Part shown: one piece after another, positions 41,640-49,792 of the stretch
How the letters are laid out: every line of letters starts with the position of its first letter
Numbering within the stretch: position 1 is the stretch's first letter
From: V1-33 sp964523105
Lineage (GTDB): Bacteria > Verrucomicrobiota > Verrucomicrobiia > Verrucomicrobiales > V1-33
Assembly: GCA_964523105.1 (NCBI GenBank)
Contig: CAZFZN010000029.1
Location: 1 to 64,000 of the forward strand
Reading direction: 5' to 3'
DNA: 64,000 nucleotides
The notes under the pieces: model-generated
Told to the model about the DNA's origin: nothing
Seen by the model: the letters and a program-made list of their open reading frames with translations, nothing else
Databases searched by the model: none
Translations under genes and position numbers: made by a program

Positions 41640-42686
41640 TCAGGCGGCCTGGTAATACTCCGCCATCCTGGGGACGATCCTGCGCGCATCGTGACGCTCC
41701 TCCACCCATGCGCGGGAGGCTTCCCCGGCCGACCGGCGCCGCGGTCCGTCGCGCAGCCACTCGCGCAGCACCTCCGTGATCGTGTCCGGATCGGCGCTGA
41801 TCACCGGGCAGTGCGGCGGCGTGTGCGGCCGTAGCGACGGTTTGAGATAACAGATCACGGGTTTTCCCAGGGCCATCGCCTCGACCGCAGCCACGCCGTA
41901 TTCACCGAGGATCAGCTGGTCCACAAAAATGTCGCAGCGGCTGATCCAGTCCCGTGCGGTGGCGGCGGGCATGCCCTGAATGAGCTGGAAGCCGAAATCA
42001 ACTTCCTCCCGCAGCCGCTCCACCGCTGCGAGGACGAACGGTGTGCCTTTGGCGCCGGGAGCGCTCGGGGCATGCACCACGAGCGGCCGCGCCGCCGCGG
42101 CGGAGGGAACGGCGGGCGGATATTCTTCGAGCAGCAGCCGCTGGCCGCTTTCGCAGCGCATCGGGAAAGAACCGGGGACGAGGTATTGCGCCATGCCCGG
42201 TGAAACATTGAAGAGGCGGGCGCCGCCGGCTTGAAACCGGCGCTGCACCGCCCGGGAATGCGCACGAGATTCCATCGTTCTGCATTCGTAGCCGCCGCTC
42301 TCCCAGGCGCGTGCGAAGTGCGGATTGTCAGGAATTTCGATCTCCGGATCCCGGATATCCGAGCCCCAAAACTCCACGAACCGGCGCCGGTTCAGGGTTC
42401 GCGCCAGAAGCAAATCCGCCGCCAGCGGCAGCGCGGTTTCGCCGTGCCAGTGGACGGCGTCGGCCCATGCCACCGCTTTTAGAATCGCCGCCGCGCGCCG
42501 TGCGGCGCAGGATTTTCGGGCAAGGAGCGATCCGCCGTCCGCGCGCGGCAGAATCTCCAGTCCGCCGGAATTTTGATATAGCGAAGGCCCCGTCATCCCG
42601 CGCGCCTCGATGCCGATCTCCCGCAGCACGTGAACGGTCGCGCGCATTTGTGAGGAAATGTTCGCCGGCAGGTGCAGCACTTTCAT
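41640..42686 (-). CDS. Glycosyltransferase, GT4-like
   Basis: A 348-residue protein. Features: MKVLHLPANISSQMRATVHVLREIGIEARGM, the WHGE segment near residue 80, FVEFWGSDIRDPEI, and a C-domain with DIFVDQLILGEYGVAAVEAMALGKPVICYL, in which the E-X7-E of GT4 is seen (EYGVAAVEA). Donor and acceptor unknown. It overlaps the upstream acetyltransferase gene by 4 bp (ATGA). Confidence 0.88.
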   Translation of the reverse strand: MKVLHLPANISSQMRATVHVLREIGIEARGMTGPSLYQNSGGLEILPRADGGSLLARKSCAARRAAAILKAVAWADAVHWHGETALPLAADLLLARTLNRRRFVEFWGSDIRDPEIEIPDNPHFARAWESGGYECRTMESRAHSRAVQRRFQAGGARLFNVSPGMAQYLVPGSFPMRCESGQRLLLEEYPPAVPSAAAARPLVVHAPSAPGAKGTPFVLAAVERLREEVDFGFQLIQGMPAATARDWISRCDIFVDQLILGEYGVAAVEAMALGKPVICYLKPSLRPHTPPHCPVISADPDTITEVLREWLRDGPRRRSAGEASRAWVEERHDARRIVPRMAEYYQAA

Positions 42687-43219
42687 GAGCTGCCGCGGTT
42701 CCGGAGGATGCGTGCCGGCACCCCGGCGACCACGGAATACGGCGGCACGCTCCGGGTGACCACCGCGCCGGCGCCGACCTGCGTGCCCCGGCCAAGGGTG
42801 ACTCCGGGCAAAATGATGCTGCCCGTCCCGAGATCGCAGTCGTCCTCCACGACCACCGGCGCAAACTCGAGGCGGCTGTGCAGGATGGGCACCTCGATCC
42901 CCTCTTCGGCATGGTGCGAAGTGATGATCCTAACCGCCGGTCCGATGCCCACATTTCTCCCGATGGTGATGCCACCCGCACTGTGCAGAAACGCCATCTG
43001 GCCGATCCACGTGTTGTCCCCGATTTCCATGGTGCTGTTGTAATAGCCCTTCAGCATCGCGCCGTGACCGATGTAAATGTTTTCACCCAGCGCGATCGTT
43101 TCCGGGTGGAAAACGAGCGCGCCGGCTTCGATGATCACGTGCGCGCCGATGGACCGGAACTGACTGCGGTCGAACGTGCCGTCACCGTGACTGCGACAGA
43201 GGCGGATTTCGCGGGGCAT
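42683..43219 (-). CDS. Left-handed beta-helix acyltransferase (WcaF/MaaA-like)
   Basis: A 178-residue hexapeptide-repeat protein (GENIYIGHGAMLKGYYNSTMEIGDNTWIGQMAFLHSAGGITIGRNVGIG ... VVVEDDCDLGTGSIILPGVTLGRGTQVGAGAVVTRSVPPYSVVAGVPARILR). The histidine-containing ITSHHAEE is placed like the catalytic His of O-acetyltransferases. It probably O-acetylates a sugar or lipid-linked intermediate with acetyl-CoA. It lies 3 bp after a DegT gene and overlaps the next GT gene by 4 bp. Confidence 0.88.
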   Translation of the reverse strand: MPREIRLCRSHGDGTFDRSQFRSIGAHVIIEAGALVFHPETIALGENIYIGHGAMLKGYYNSTMEIGDNTWIGQMAFLHSAGGITIGRNVGIGPAVRIITSHHAEEGIEVPILHSRLEFAPVVVEDDCDLGTGSIILPGVTLGRGTQVGAGAVVTRSVPPYSVVAGVPARILRNRGSS

Positions 43220-43222
43220 GAT

Positions 43223-44329
43223 TCAGAAAAGCAGGGCAGCGACCGTGTCCACCACCTGCCGCTGCTGCCCGGCGGTGATGGTTTCAAACAGCGGCAGCGC
43301 CAGCGAGCGCGCCGCGATGTCGTCCGTGACCGGAAAGTCGCCGGGCCGGAAGCCGTAGCGCTGACGGTAGCAGGTTGTAAGCGGCATGTGAATGGTGCCG
43401 ACCTGCACTTCCACGCCCTGCTCCCGGGCGGCCCGGATGAGTTCGGCGCGGCGCGGCGCCTCAGCGCGGGGAAGCAGAGTGACGTAACTCTGAAATGTAT
43501 GCTCCGCGCCGGTCCGGCGCGCGGGCGGGGTGAGCGGTGTGCCGGACAGCAGCGCGTCGTAGCGTGCCGCAGCCTCACGCCGGGCCGCAAGGAGACGCGG
43601 GAATTTTGCCAGCTGTGAGGAACCCATGGCCGCCTGAAATTCCGTGAGCCGGTAGTTGTGCCCCGGCATGATGAAGTCCGGCGCGGGCGACGCGGGATCG
43701 AGCCCGTGGTTTCGCAGCGCCCGCAGCTTCTTCGCCAGCGCGTCGTCTGCGGTGGTGAGCAGTCCGCCTTCGCCGGTGGTGAGGGCCTTGCGGGGATGAA
43801 AACTGAAACAGCCGAGATCGCTCCAGGTGCCGGCCTGGCGTCCGTGCAGCGCAGCTCCGAGGGCGCAGGCGGCGTCTTCGATGACGGGCACGCTGTGAGC
43901 TTCACAGACCGTAAGAATGTCCGCCATGTCCGCCATTTGCCCGAAGGTATGCACCGGCAGCGCCGCTTTCACATGCTCCCTCTTCAGCACGTCAGCGAGC
44001 CGTTCCGGATCCATGTTGAAAGTGTCAGGCTGCACATCCACGAACACCGGGCGCGCGCCGCAGAGTTCGATGACGTTCGCCGTCGAAATCCATGAGTAGG
44101 CCGTGACCGCGCAGGCATCTCCGGGCCGGATGTCCAGTGCCAGGAGCGCGAGATGCAGCGCGCAGGTGCAGTTGGAAACCGCGATGGCGTGAGGCGTGCC
44201 AATGTAGTCCGCGATGGCCTTTTCAAACGCCGCCACGCGCGGTCCCTGCACGAGGTAACCGGAGGCGAGCGCTTCGCGCACGGCGGAGAGGTCGTCCTCT
44301 CCGATGCTGGGAATGGCGAGGCGGATCAT
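43223..44329 (-). CDS. DegT/DnrJ/EryC1/StrS sugar aminotransferase (ArnB/PglE-like)
   Basis: A 368-residue PLP enzyme. The start IRLAIPSIGEDDLSAVREALASGYLVQGPRVAAFE and PLP lysine Lys181 (SFHPRKALTTGEGG, the TTGEGG wording common in 4-amino-sugar enzymes) suggest transfer to C4 of a 4-keto-6-deoxy sugar, as in ArnB, PglE or PseC. No 4,6-dehydratase is seen next to it; the adjacent extended SDR or one elsewhere may serve. It is followed by an acyltransferase gene. Confidence 0.9.
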   Translation of the reverse strand: MIRLAIPSIGEDDLSAVREALASGYLVQGPRVAAFEKAIADYIGTPHAIAVSNCTCALHLALLALDIRPGDACAVTAYSWISTANVIELCGARPVFVDVQPDTFNMDPERLADVLKREHVKAALPVHTFGQMADMADILTVCEAHSVPVIEDAACALGAALHGRQAGTWSDLGCFSFHPRKALTTGEGGLLTTADDALAKKLRALRNHGLDPASPAPDFIMPGHNYRLTEFQAAMGSSQLAKFPRLLAARREAAARYDALLSGTPLTPPARRTGAEHTFQSYVTLLPRAEAPRRAELIRAAREQGVEVQVGTIHMPLTTCYRQRYGFRPGDFPVTDDIAARSLALPLFETITAGQQRQVVDTVAALLF

Positions 44330-44379
44330 TGGAGTCAGGCCGTCCCGGTCTGAGGCCGGGCAGGGCCACGAAGGCGCTG

Positions 44380-45333
44380 TTACAGGGAACGGAAGTATTC
44401 CGCCGTGCGCAGGATGCCCTCTTCGAGGTCCACCTGCGCTTTGAAGCCGAGCAGTTCCTCCGCCTTGTCCACGCTCGGAATGCGCAGGGCGATGTCGGCG
44501 GAGAGCGCGGGCTTGAAGAGCACCTTCGATTTGGATTCGAGCACGCGACAGACCATCTGCGCGAGGCCCAGGGTGGTCATGATGGCGCGGGCGTTGCCGA
44601 TATTGAAACTCTCGCCGATGGCCCGCGGATGCTCAAGGCAGCGCATGAGGCACTCCACGAAGTCATCCACATAACACCACGCGCGAATCTGCGTGCCGTC
44701 GCCGTAAATGCTGAGGTCCTCGTCACGCAGGGCGCGCTTGATGAAGATTTGCATCGCTCCTTCGCCGGTCTGGCCGGGGCCATAGACATTGAACGGGCGC
44801 ACCGTCACCACCGGCAGGCCGAATTCCGCATGATAGGCTTTGGCCAGATGTTCGCCCGCAAGTTTGCTCACGGCATAAACCCAGCGCGCCTCGCCCGCGG
44901 AGCCGGCGACGGTTTGATCCTCCTCAGTCGAGCGGTAGGCCATGCTGCCGAAGACTTCGGAAGTGGAGAAATCGACAAACCGGTGTGAAATGCCCGCGGC
45001 GTGCGCGGCCTCCAGCGCGTTGGCCGTTCCGATCATGTTGACGCGCATGGTGCGCACAGGGCTCTTGATGACGGTATCAATGCCCGCGATGCCCGCGGCG
45101 TGAACGACCGTATCATGCCCGGCCATCGCCGCGGTCAGTTGTGCCAAATCAAGCACATCGCCCTGCACGAGTTCCAGATTCGGATGCCGGGCAAGATCAG
45201 GGCGCGACTGGAGCGTGTTCCTCGTCAGGTTGTCATAAGCCGTCACGCGATTCTCCGCCACCAGCCGCTCGATGAGCGTGGTGCCGATGAATCCGGCTCC
45301 GCCGGTGACGAAGATGTTTTTTCCCTGAATCAT
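44380..45333 (-). CDS. NAD-dependent sugar epimerase/dehydratase (extended SDR)
   Basis: From ATG 45333, 317 residues. Motifs: TGGAGFIG (9-16), VHAAGIAGIDTVIKSPVRTMRVNMIGT, catalytic YAVSK, RPFNVYGPGQTGEGAMQIFIKRAL. A GalE-like epimerase or a sugar 4,6-dehydratase are both possible; the DegT gene downstream, which looks 4-keto-specific, slightly favours the dehydratase. An upstream extension to 45378 is non-conserved and is rejected. Confidence 0.88.
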   Translation of the reverse strand: MIQGKNIFVTGGAGFIGTTLIERLVAENRVTAYDNLTRNTLQSRPDLARHPNLELVQGDVLDLAQLTAAMAGHDTVVHAAGIAGIDTVIKSPVRTMRVNMIGTANALEAAHAAGISHRFVDFSTSEVFGSMAYRSTEEDQTVAGSAGEARWVYAVSKLAGEHLAKAYHAEFGLPVVTVRPFNVYGPGQTGEGAMQIFIKRALRDEDLSIYGDGTQIRAWCYVDDFVECLMRCLEHPRAIGESFNIGNARAIMTTLGLAQMVCRVLESKSKVLFKPALSADIALRIPSVDKAEELLGFKAQVDLEEGILRTAEYFRSL

Positions 45334-45349
45334 GGTTCTGAAACCCTGC

Positions 45350-45601
45350 TCAAAAGATGGTGTAAATCCACGGGGCACTCACCGCCGCCGCGCCGATGAT
45401 GAGGCCGATGCCGATGAGCACGAGAATCATGGCCGCGAGACCGAACGAGCGGTTGGTCCAGCCATAAATGGCGACGTCGAGGATCATGCGGCCAAACCAG
45501 CGCACGGAAGTCCAGGTCGGCAAAGGCCCTGTCTTTTCGATGATGAACAATACTGCCAGCAGGGCGATGAGTGTCAGGGCAGCCCATCCGGTGATTCCCA
45601 T
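45350..45601 (-). CDS. Small DUF5989-like membrane protein of the carbamoyltransferase module
   Basis: An 83-residue protein with two hydrophobic helices (about 6-22 and 54-76) and the C-terminal SAPWIYTIF (75-83). The two-helix end and the S-A-P-x-I-Y-T-x-F finish look like the DUF5989 family, small proteins found beside NodU/CmcH carbamoyltransferases in polysaccharide clusters and, as I recall, resembling SxtK. Function unknown. It follows the Uma2 gene by 50 bp, which separates it from the carbamoyltransferase. Confidence 0.72.
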   Translation of the reverse strand: MGITGWAALTLIALLAVLFIIEKTGPLPTWTSVRWFGRMILDVAIYGWTNRSFGLAAMILVLIGIGLIIGAAAVSAPWIYTIF

Positions 45602-45651
45602 AAGCCTGTGGCAGATCGAGTTGCTGAAATCGAGTTCTCCCGATGGCCGCT

Positions 45652-46356
45652 TCAGGCAGCATCAGGATCCATGCCGGCTGCGCGCAGCATCGCCGCAAGC
45701 TTGTCCGCACGGGCTTTCTCCTGATCCGCATTCTCCCTGGCCTTCTTCGCGACCGCATTCATTTCGATGGCATTGAGAAAAGGCATCCCGTCAGGGCGAA
45801 TGATCACAAGGTCGAGCCCCTCCATCTGGAAGCGCACTCCGGTTCTCGGACTCACCCACGAGTAAACGTCCTCCACGGGCACCATCCCTTTGCCGGGCTG
45901 GCGGCACCACGCCAGCAACTCACCACGGTCCGGGTCATATTCATAGTATTCCTCGACGCCGTGCTTTTCGTAGAACAGCAGCTTCTTCTCCATCTCCGCG
46001 CGGGTATTGGATGGGGAAAGCACCTCAAACACCACCTGCGGCTCCACACCGTTCTCAGCCCATGTCTTATAAGACCCCCGGTAACCCTTCGGCCTCCCGA
46101 ACGCGATGAGTGTATCCGGCGCCAGTCGCTCTTTGGGGTTTCCCTCTTCGGCGTACCACAGCAAATCACCGCCGACGAAGACATCCGGACGATCCGCGAA
46201 AAGCACATCGAACCCGTTTTTGATCAGAGCGATGTAGTCCCACTGTCTTGTATTGTCGGCCATTGGCTGTCCGTCGCTGTCAGGATAAAGTTCCACCGGC
46301 GGCCGGCGGTCGGGCGGCGCAATGGGGGTCCAGTCGGTGACTGTGGGTGGTTGCAT
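45652..46356 (-). CDS. Uma2 family (DUF820) nuclease-fold protein, inserted in the sugar locus
   Basis: A 234-residue Uma2-family protein. Family segments: RPDVFVGGDLLWYAEEGNPKERLAPDTLIAFG, PQVVFEVLSPSNTRAEMEKKLLFYEKHGVEEYYEYDP and LVIIRPDG; a basic/charged tail (NAVAKKARENADQEKARADKLAAMLRAAG) follows. Nothing in polysaccharide synthesis needs it, so it is probably an insertion between the carbamoyltransferase and the DUF5989-like gene. It stays on the operon strand. The second window member (10157-10651) is only distantly alike. Confidence 0.88.
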   Translation of the reverse strand: MQPPTVTDWTPIAPPDRRPPVELYPDSDGQPMADNTRQWDYIALIKNGFDVLFADRPDVFVGGDLLWYAEEGNPKERLAPDTLIAFGRPKGYRGSYKTWAENGVEPQVVFEVLSPSNTRAEMEKKLLFYEKHGVEEYYEYDPDRGELLAWCRQPGKGMVPVEDVYSWVSPRTGVRFQMEGLDLVIIRPDGMPFLNAIEMNAVAKKARENADQEKARADKLAAMLRAAGMDPDAA

Positions 46357-46398
46357 GCCGTGATTGTAGGGTCAGGCCGCTGATTGGCAAAGGCGCTT

Positions 46399-48234
46399 TC
46401 AATCCAGCCCGAACTCCTCCTGCCAGCTCTTCGTCTCCTGCCACGGAGGCTGCTGCGATTTGAGGAGCACATGGTTTTCCAGCACGAGAATGTCGATGCC
46501 GGTGCGCATGAAGCAGCGGTAGGCATCGGCGGGCGTGCAGACGATCGGCTCGCTGCGCACGTTGAAACTCGTGTTCACCAGAATGGGATAACCGGTGCGG
46601 CGGTGGAACGCCGTGAGAATGTCGTGCAGCCGTGCATTGCGGTCGCGGTCCACCGTCTGGATGCGCGCGGAGTAGTCCACATGCGTCACGGCGGGCACGT
46701 CGCTGCGCGGGCGGTTCACCCATTCCACCATGCTGAGCCTGTTCTCGTCTCCAGTGCCCCGGGTGCAGCGCGAGGCCTTCACCTGATCCACCAGCAGCAT
46801 GTAGGGCGAATCGTGGATTTCCTCAAAGAACTCGTGCGCGTGCTCCTTCAAACAAATCGGCGCGAAGGGCCGGAAGCTTTCGCGGAACTTGGTCGCGAGG
46901 TTCAGATACGATTGCATCCGGGGGCTGCGCGCGTCGGCCAGGATGCTGCGGAAACCCAGCGCGCGCGGCCCGAATTCACACCGCCCCTGGAGCAGGCCGA
47001 CGACTTTTTCGTTCGCCAGGTTCTCCGCAAGGAACTCGTTGCGCTGCCCGTCCGGCATGAAGGTCGCGGGGATGCCGTTCGCATCGAGAAAAGCCTTCAC
47101 CTGTTCATTCGAGAAGCCCGGGCCGAGCGCCGCGCCGCGCATGAAGTCGGGCGTGGCATTGCTCATGTCGCGGGGCCGGTCCAGCACCTGATGCCACACG
47201 TAAAGCGCCGCGCCGAGCGCGCCGCCGGCATCGCCGCTGGCGGGCTGGATCCACACGTCGTCAAAGATTCCTTCGCGCAGGATGTGTCCATTGGCCACGC
47301 AGTTCAGCGCCACACCGCCGGCCATCACGAGATTCCGCTTTCCGGTAATGGCGCGGGCGTAGCGCGCCGTCTTGAGCATGATCTCCTCCGTCACCGTCTG
47401 GATGCTCCTCGCGAGATCCATCTCTTTCCTGGTCAGTTCGCTCTCCGGCCTGCGCCGCGGCCCGTCAAAGAGCGCGTCGAACTTCTCATTCGTCATGCGG
47501 AAGCCGTCGAGGAATCCGAAGTAATTCATGTCCAGCCACACGCTGCCGTCCTCATGGATGCGCATCAGCTTCTCTTTGATGCGGTCCACATAGACGGGCT
47601 CGCCGTACGGCGCGAGGCCCATGAGCTTGTACTCGCCGGAGTTGACCTTGAATCCCGTGTAGTAGGTGAACGCACTGTAGAGCAGCCCGATCGAATGCGG
47701 GAAACGGCCTTCCACCGTCAGCTCCATGCGATTCCCTTCACCTTTACCGATGCTCGTGCTCGCCCACTCGCCCACACCGTCCGCCGTGATGATGGCGGCC
47801 TCTTCGAACGGCGAAGGGAAAAATGCACTCGCCGCGTGGCTCTGGTGGTGCTCGGGAAAGTAAAACTTCCGCGGCGCCCTGTATCCCGTGCGCCGGAGAT
47901 GCTTTTCGATCTGCAGGCCCACCCACCCCTTGTCCTTCAGCCACAGCGGCACCCCGGCCATGAAGCTCTTCAAGCCCCGCGGCGCGACCTGGCCGTAAGT
48001 CTCCAGCATTCGCGTCAGCTTTGTGAGGGGCTTGTCGAAGAAAACCACGGCATCCAGCCCGTCCGGCGGCACGCCGCCTTCCTCAAGGCACCACGTCATC
48101 GCGCCGAGCGGCAGCCGTTCGTCGTGCTTTTTGCGGCTGAAACGCTCCTCCTGCGCGGCAGCGATGATTGCGCCGTCGCGAATGAGGGCGGCTGCGCTGT
48201 CGTGATACAGGGCGCTGACTCCGAGAATGTTCAT
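46399..48234 (-). CDS. NodU/CmcH-type O-carbamoyltransferase
   Basis: A 611-residue enzyme with the start MNILGVSALYHDSAAALIRDG and the metal/adenylate site EHHQSHAASAFF (His129-130, His133), then TADGVGEWAST; the C-domain has MAGGVALNCVANG, GPRALGFRSILADAR and HRRTGYPILVNTSFN, all typical. It makes carbamoyl-AMP from carbamoyl phosphate and ATP, then transfers the carbamoyl group to a sugar hydroxyl. Its start overlaps the SxtJ-SGNH gene by 4 bp. The size and motif set resemble SxtI and polysaccharide-locus carbamoyltransferases. Confidence 0.95.
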   Translation of the reverse strand: MNILGVSALYHDSAAALIRDGAIIAAAQEERFSRKKHDERLPLGAMTWCLEEGGVPPDGLDAVVFFDKPLTKLTRMLETYGQVAPRGLKSFMAGVPLWLKDKGWVGLQIEKHLRRTGYRAPRKFYFPEHHQSHAASAFFPSPFEEAAIITADGVGEWASTSIGKGEGNRMELTVEGRFPHSIGLLYSAFTYYTGFKVNSGEYKLMGLAPYGEPVYVDRIKEKLMRIHEDGSVWLDMNYFGFLDGFRMTNEKFDALFDGPRRRPESELTRKEMDLARSIQTVTEEIMLKTARYARAITGKRNLVMAGGVALNCVANGHILREGIFDDVWIQPASGDAGGALGAALYVWHQVLDRPRDMSNATPDFMRGAALGPGFSNEQVKAFLDANGIPATFMPDGQRNEFLAENLANEKVVGLLQGRCEFGPRALGFRSILADARSPRMQSYLNLATKFRESFRPFAPICLKEHAHEFFEEIHDSPYMLLVDQVKASRCTRGTGDENRLSMVEWVNRPRSDVPAVTHVDYSARIQTVDRDRNARLHDILTAFHRRTGYPILVNTSFNVRSEPIVCTPADAYRCFMRTGIDILVLENHVLLKSQQPPWQETKSWQEEFGLD

Positions 48235-49766
48235 GGCGCAGAGCCGGCCTCCGTATTCGTCAGACCGGCGAATGTCCGAAAACCCTTAGACTCCCGCACG
48301 ACGCGCGCCGCGAGATACTCCGCGAAGATGCGGTGGCCCGGTTTGTCGAGATGGGCGTCGTCGTGAAACAGTTCCTCCCGGGTTCCCCGGCCCACAAAAA
48401 GCTCCGCCGGATAATCCATGGCGATGCCCAGAGCCGCCAGCCTGGGTTCCAGCCTCGTGATGTAAGGCCGCGCTGAGGGCAGGTCTCCCGGCAGGGCCTC
48501 GATGGTGCCTTTCATAGCATCCATGCCGTAGGTCATTTGCGGTATGGCCTGCTGCATGACCTCCGGAGTGGATTGCTTCATGAGGGCACCCAGTTCCACG
48601 TAGGCATTTTCACCGGCATCGGTGATGCGCCGGGATTCCGCCGCGTCCGGAACATAGTCGCCGGAACTGCGCGTCGCGATCTTCCGGTTCTCCTCCCACG
48701 CGATTCGCGCGATCACCGCCTGCCATGCCAGCAGCGGCCGGCTCGCCGGGTAGCGTGTGCCGTCGATCAGCGTGAGCGGGCGGTCGCAGTTCCCGGCGGA
48801 CATCGCGATGATGCCGAGGTCGGCCTCGAATGTGCCGAACCTTTTGACGTAGCCCAGCGCGTGATGCGGTCCCCAGCCGTTCACTCCCATGGGCAGCACC
48901 TCGATGCGGCGGCCTTCGCGGGCGAAGCCTTCGTTCAGCAGTTTCTCCACGAGAACGGCGTAAGTCTCATCGTTCGTCAGATACTCCCCTCCGAAGAGCG
49001 TCGAGTCGCCGATCATGAAAATGCGGAAGACGCCAGGCTCCTTCGGTTTCACATCCCGCGCCGAGCGCATGGAGTGGTTGTTGATAGTCACGGAGCCGCG
49101 ACCCGTGCTGAGCACCTGGTTCGGCTGGGGGCGATAGCCGCAGTCGGCATCGCCGGTATAGAGCAGCGGATTGTGAAGTCCGTAGTGCACCCGCAGCACG
49201 ACTTCACCGGCGATCAGCCCCAGCACACCCAGCAGCGCGAGCGCGGCGAGCCAGTTTCGTCCGCGGGTGCGCCGCTCGACGCAAAACATGCGGGCGGACA
49301 TCCGCTCGCGAATCCGCTCCGTGGCGGTGAAGTGCCAGTAGCTCGGCGCCTGCGCCGCGCGCCGGCCCAGAGGGTCGCTCCCCAACACCCGCGTGAAGAC
49401 GCGCGACAGGGGGCCGACTGTCAAAAACAGCGGCGCCAGCAGCATCCATCCGATTGCCTGACCCGCCCGCGTCCCGAAGACCGCCAGGGCACGCTGCACC
49501 TTCCCCACCGTTGCCGGATGCGCGATCCCCAGGACCGTCATGAGCGCCACGATGCTCGCGCCCGCGATCGCCGTCCTGTGCCATCCGAAAATCCACAACA
49601 GCCCGGCGATGACGCCGCCGATTACCGGCACCACCCAGGGCGGCGGATGCGCCGGCTTCGTGCGCACTTCATAAGCCTGACGCACCTTTGCAAACCAGGG
49701 GCCGTCCTGCAGCGTTTCAGGAGATAGCACCGGCGCTGGCGCCGGGGCGCTGTCCTTCTCTGACAT
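48231..49766 (-). CDS. SxtJ-like membrane domain fused to SGNH hydrolase
   Basis: From ATG 49766, 511 residues. Residues 1-165 are a membrane part: hydrophobic helices near 43-60, 64-82 and 103-122, then the stretch around 128-144 (VLGSDPLGRRAAQAPSYW) that matches the SxtJ end pattern DPL...R...A.SYW. A fourth helix (171-192) leads into an SGNH domain with GDST (253-256) and a C-terminal D-x-x-H (DDAHLDKPGH). SxtJ and the GDSL protein (SxtL) are separate genes beside the carbamoyltransferase in saxitoxin clusters; here they are one. Acyl or carbamoyl handling at the membrane is inferred. It overlaps the carbamoyltransferase start by 4 bp. Confidence 0.82.
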   Translation of the reverse strand: MSEKDSAPAPAPVLSPETLQDGPWFAKVRQAYEVRTKPAHPPPWVVPVIGGVIAGLLWIFGWHRTAIAGASIVALMTVLGIAHPATVGKVQRALAVFGTRAGQAIGWMLLAPLFLTVGPLSRVFTRVLGSDPLGRRAAQAPSYWHFTATERIRERMSARMFCVERRTRGRNWLAALALLGVLGLIAGEVVLRVHYGLHNPLLYTGDADCGYRPQPNQVLSTGRGSVTINNHSMRSARDVKPKEPGVFRIFMIGDSTLFGGEYLTNDETYAVLVEKLLNEGFAREGRRIEVLPMGVNGWGPHHALGYVKRFGTFEADLGIIAMSAGNCDRPLTLIDGTRYPASRPLLAWQAVIARIAWEENRKIATRSSGDYVPDAAESRRITDAGENAYVELGALMKQSTPEVMQQAIPQMTYGMDAMKGTIEALPGDLPSARPYITRLEPRLAALGIAMDYPAELFVGRGTREELFHDDAHLDKPGHRIFAEYLAARVVRESKGFRTFAGLTNTEAGSAP

Positions 49767-49792
49767 GTGATGGATGGGGGGCGGCCCGCGAT

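Noticed and set aside
10157..46356. Uma2 proteins as part of a defence or toxin-antitoxin system
   Set aside because: No partner toxin, methyltransferase or other defence gene lies next to either copy.
46384..48366. A 660-residue plus-strand open frame
   Set aside because: Antisense to the well-conserved carbamoyltransferase; no recognised motif.
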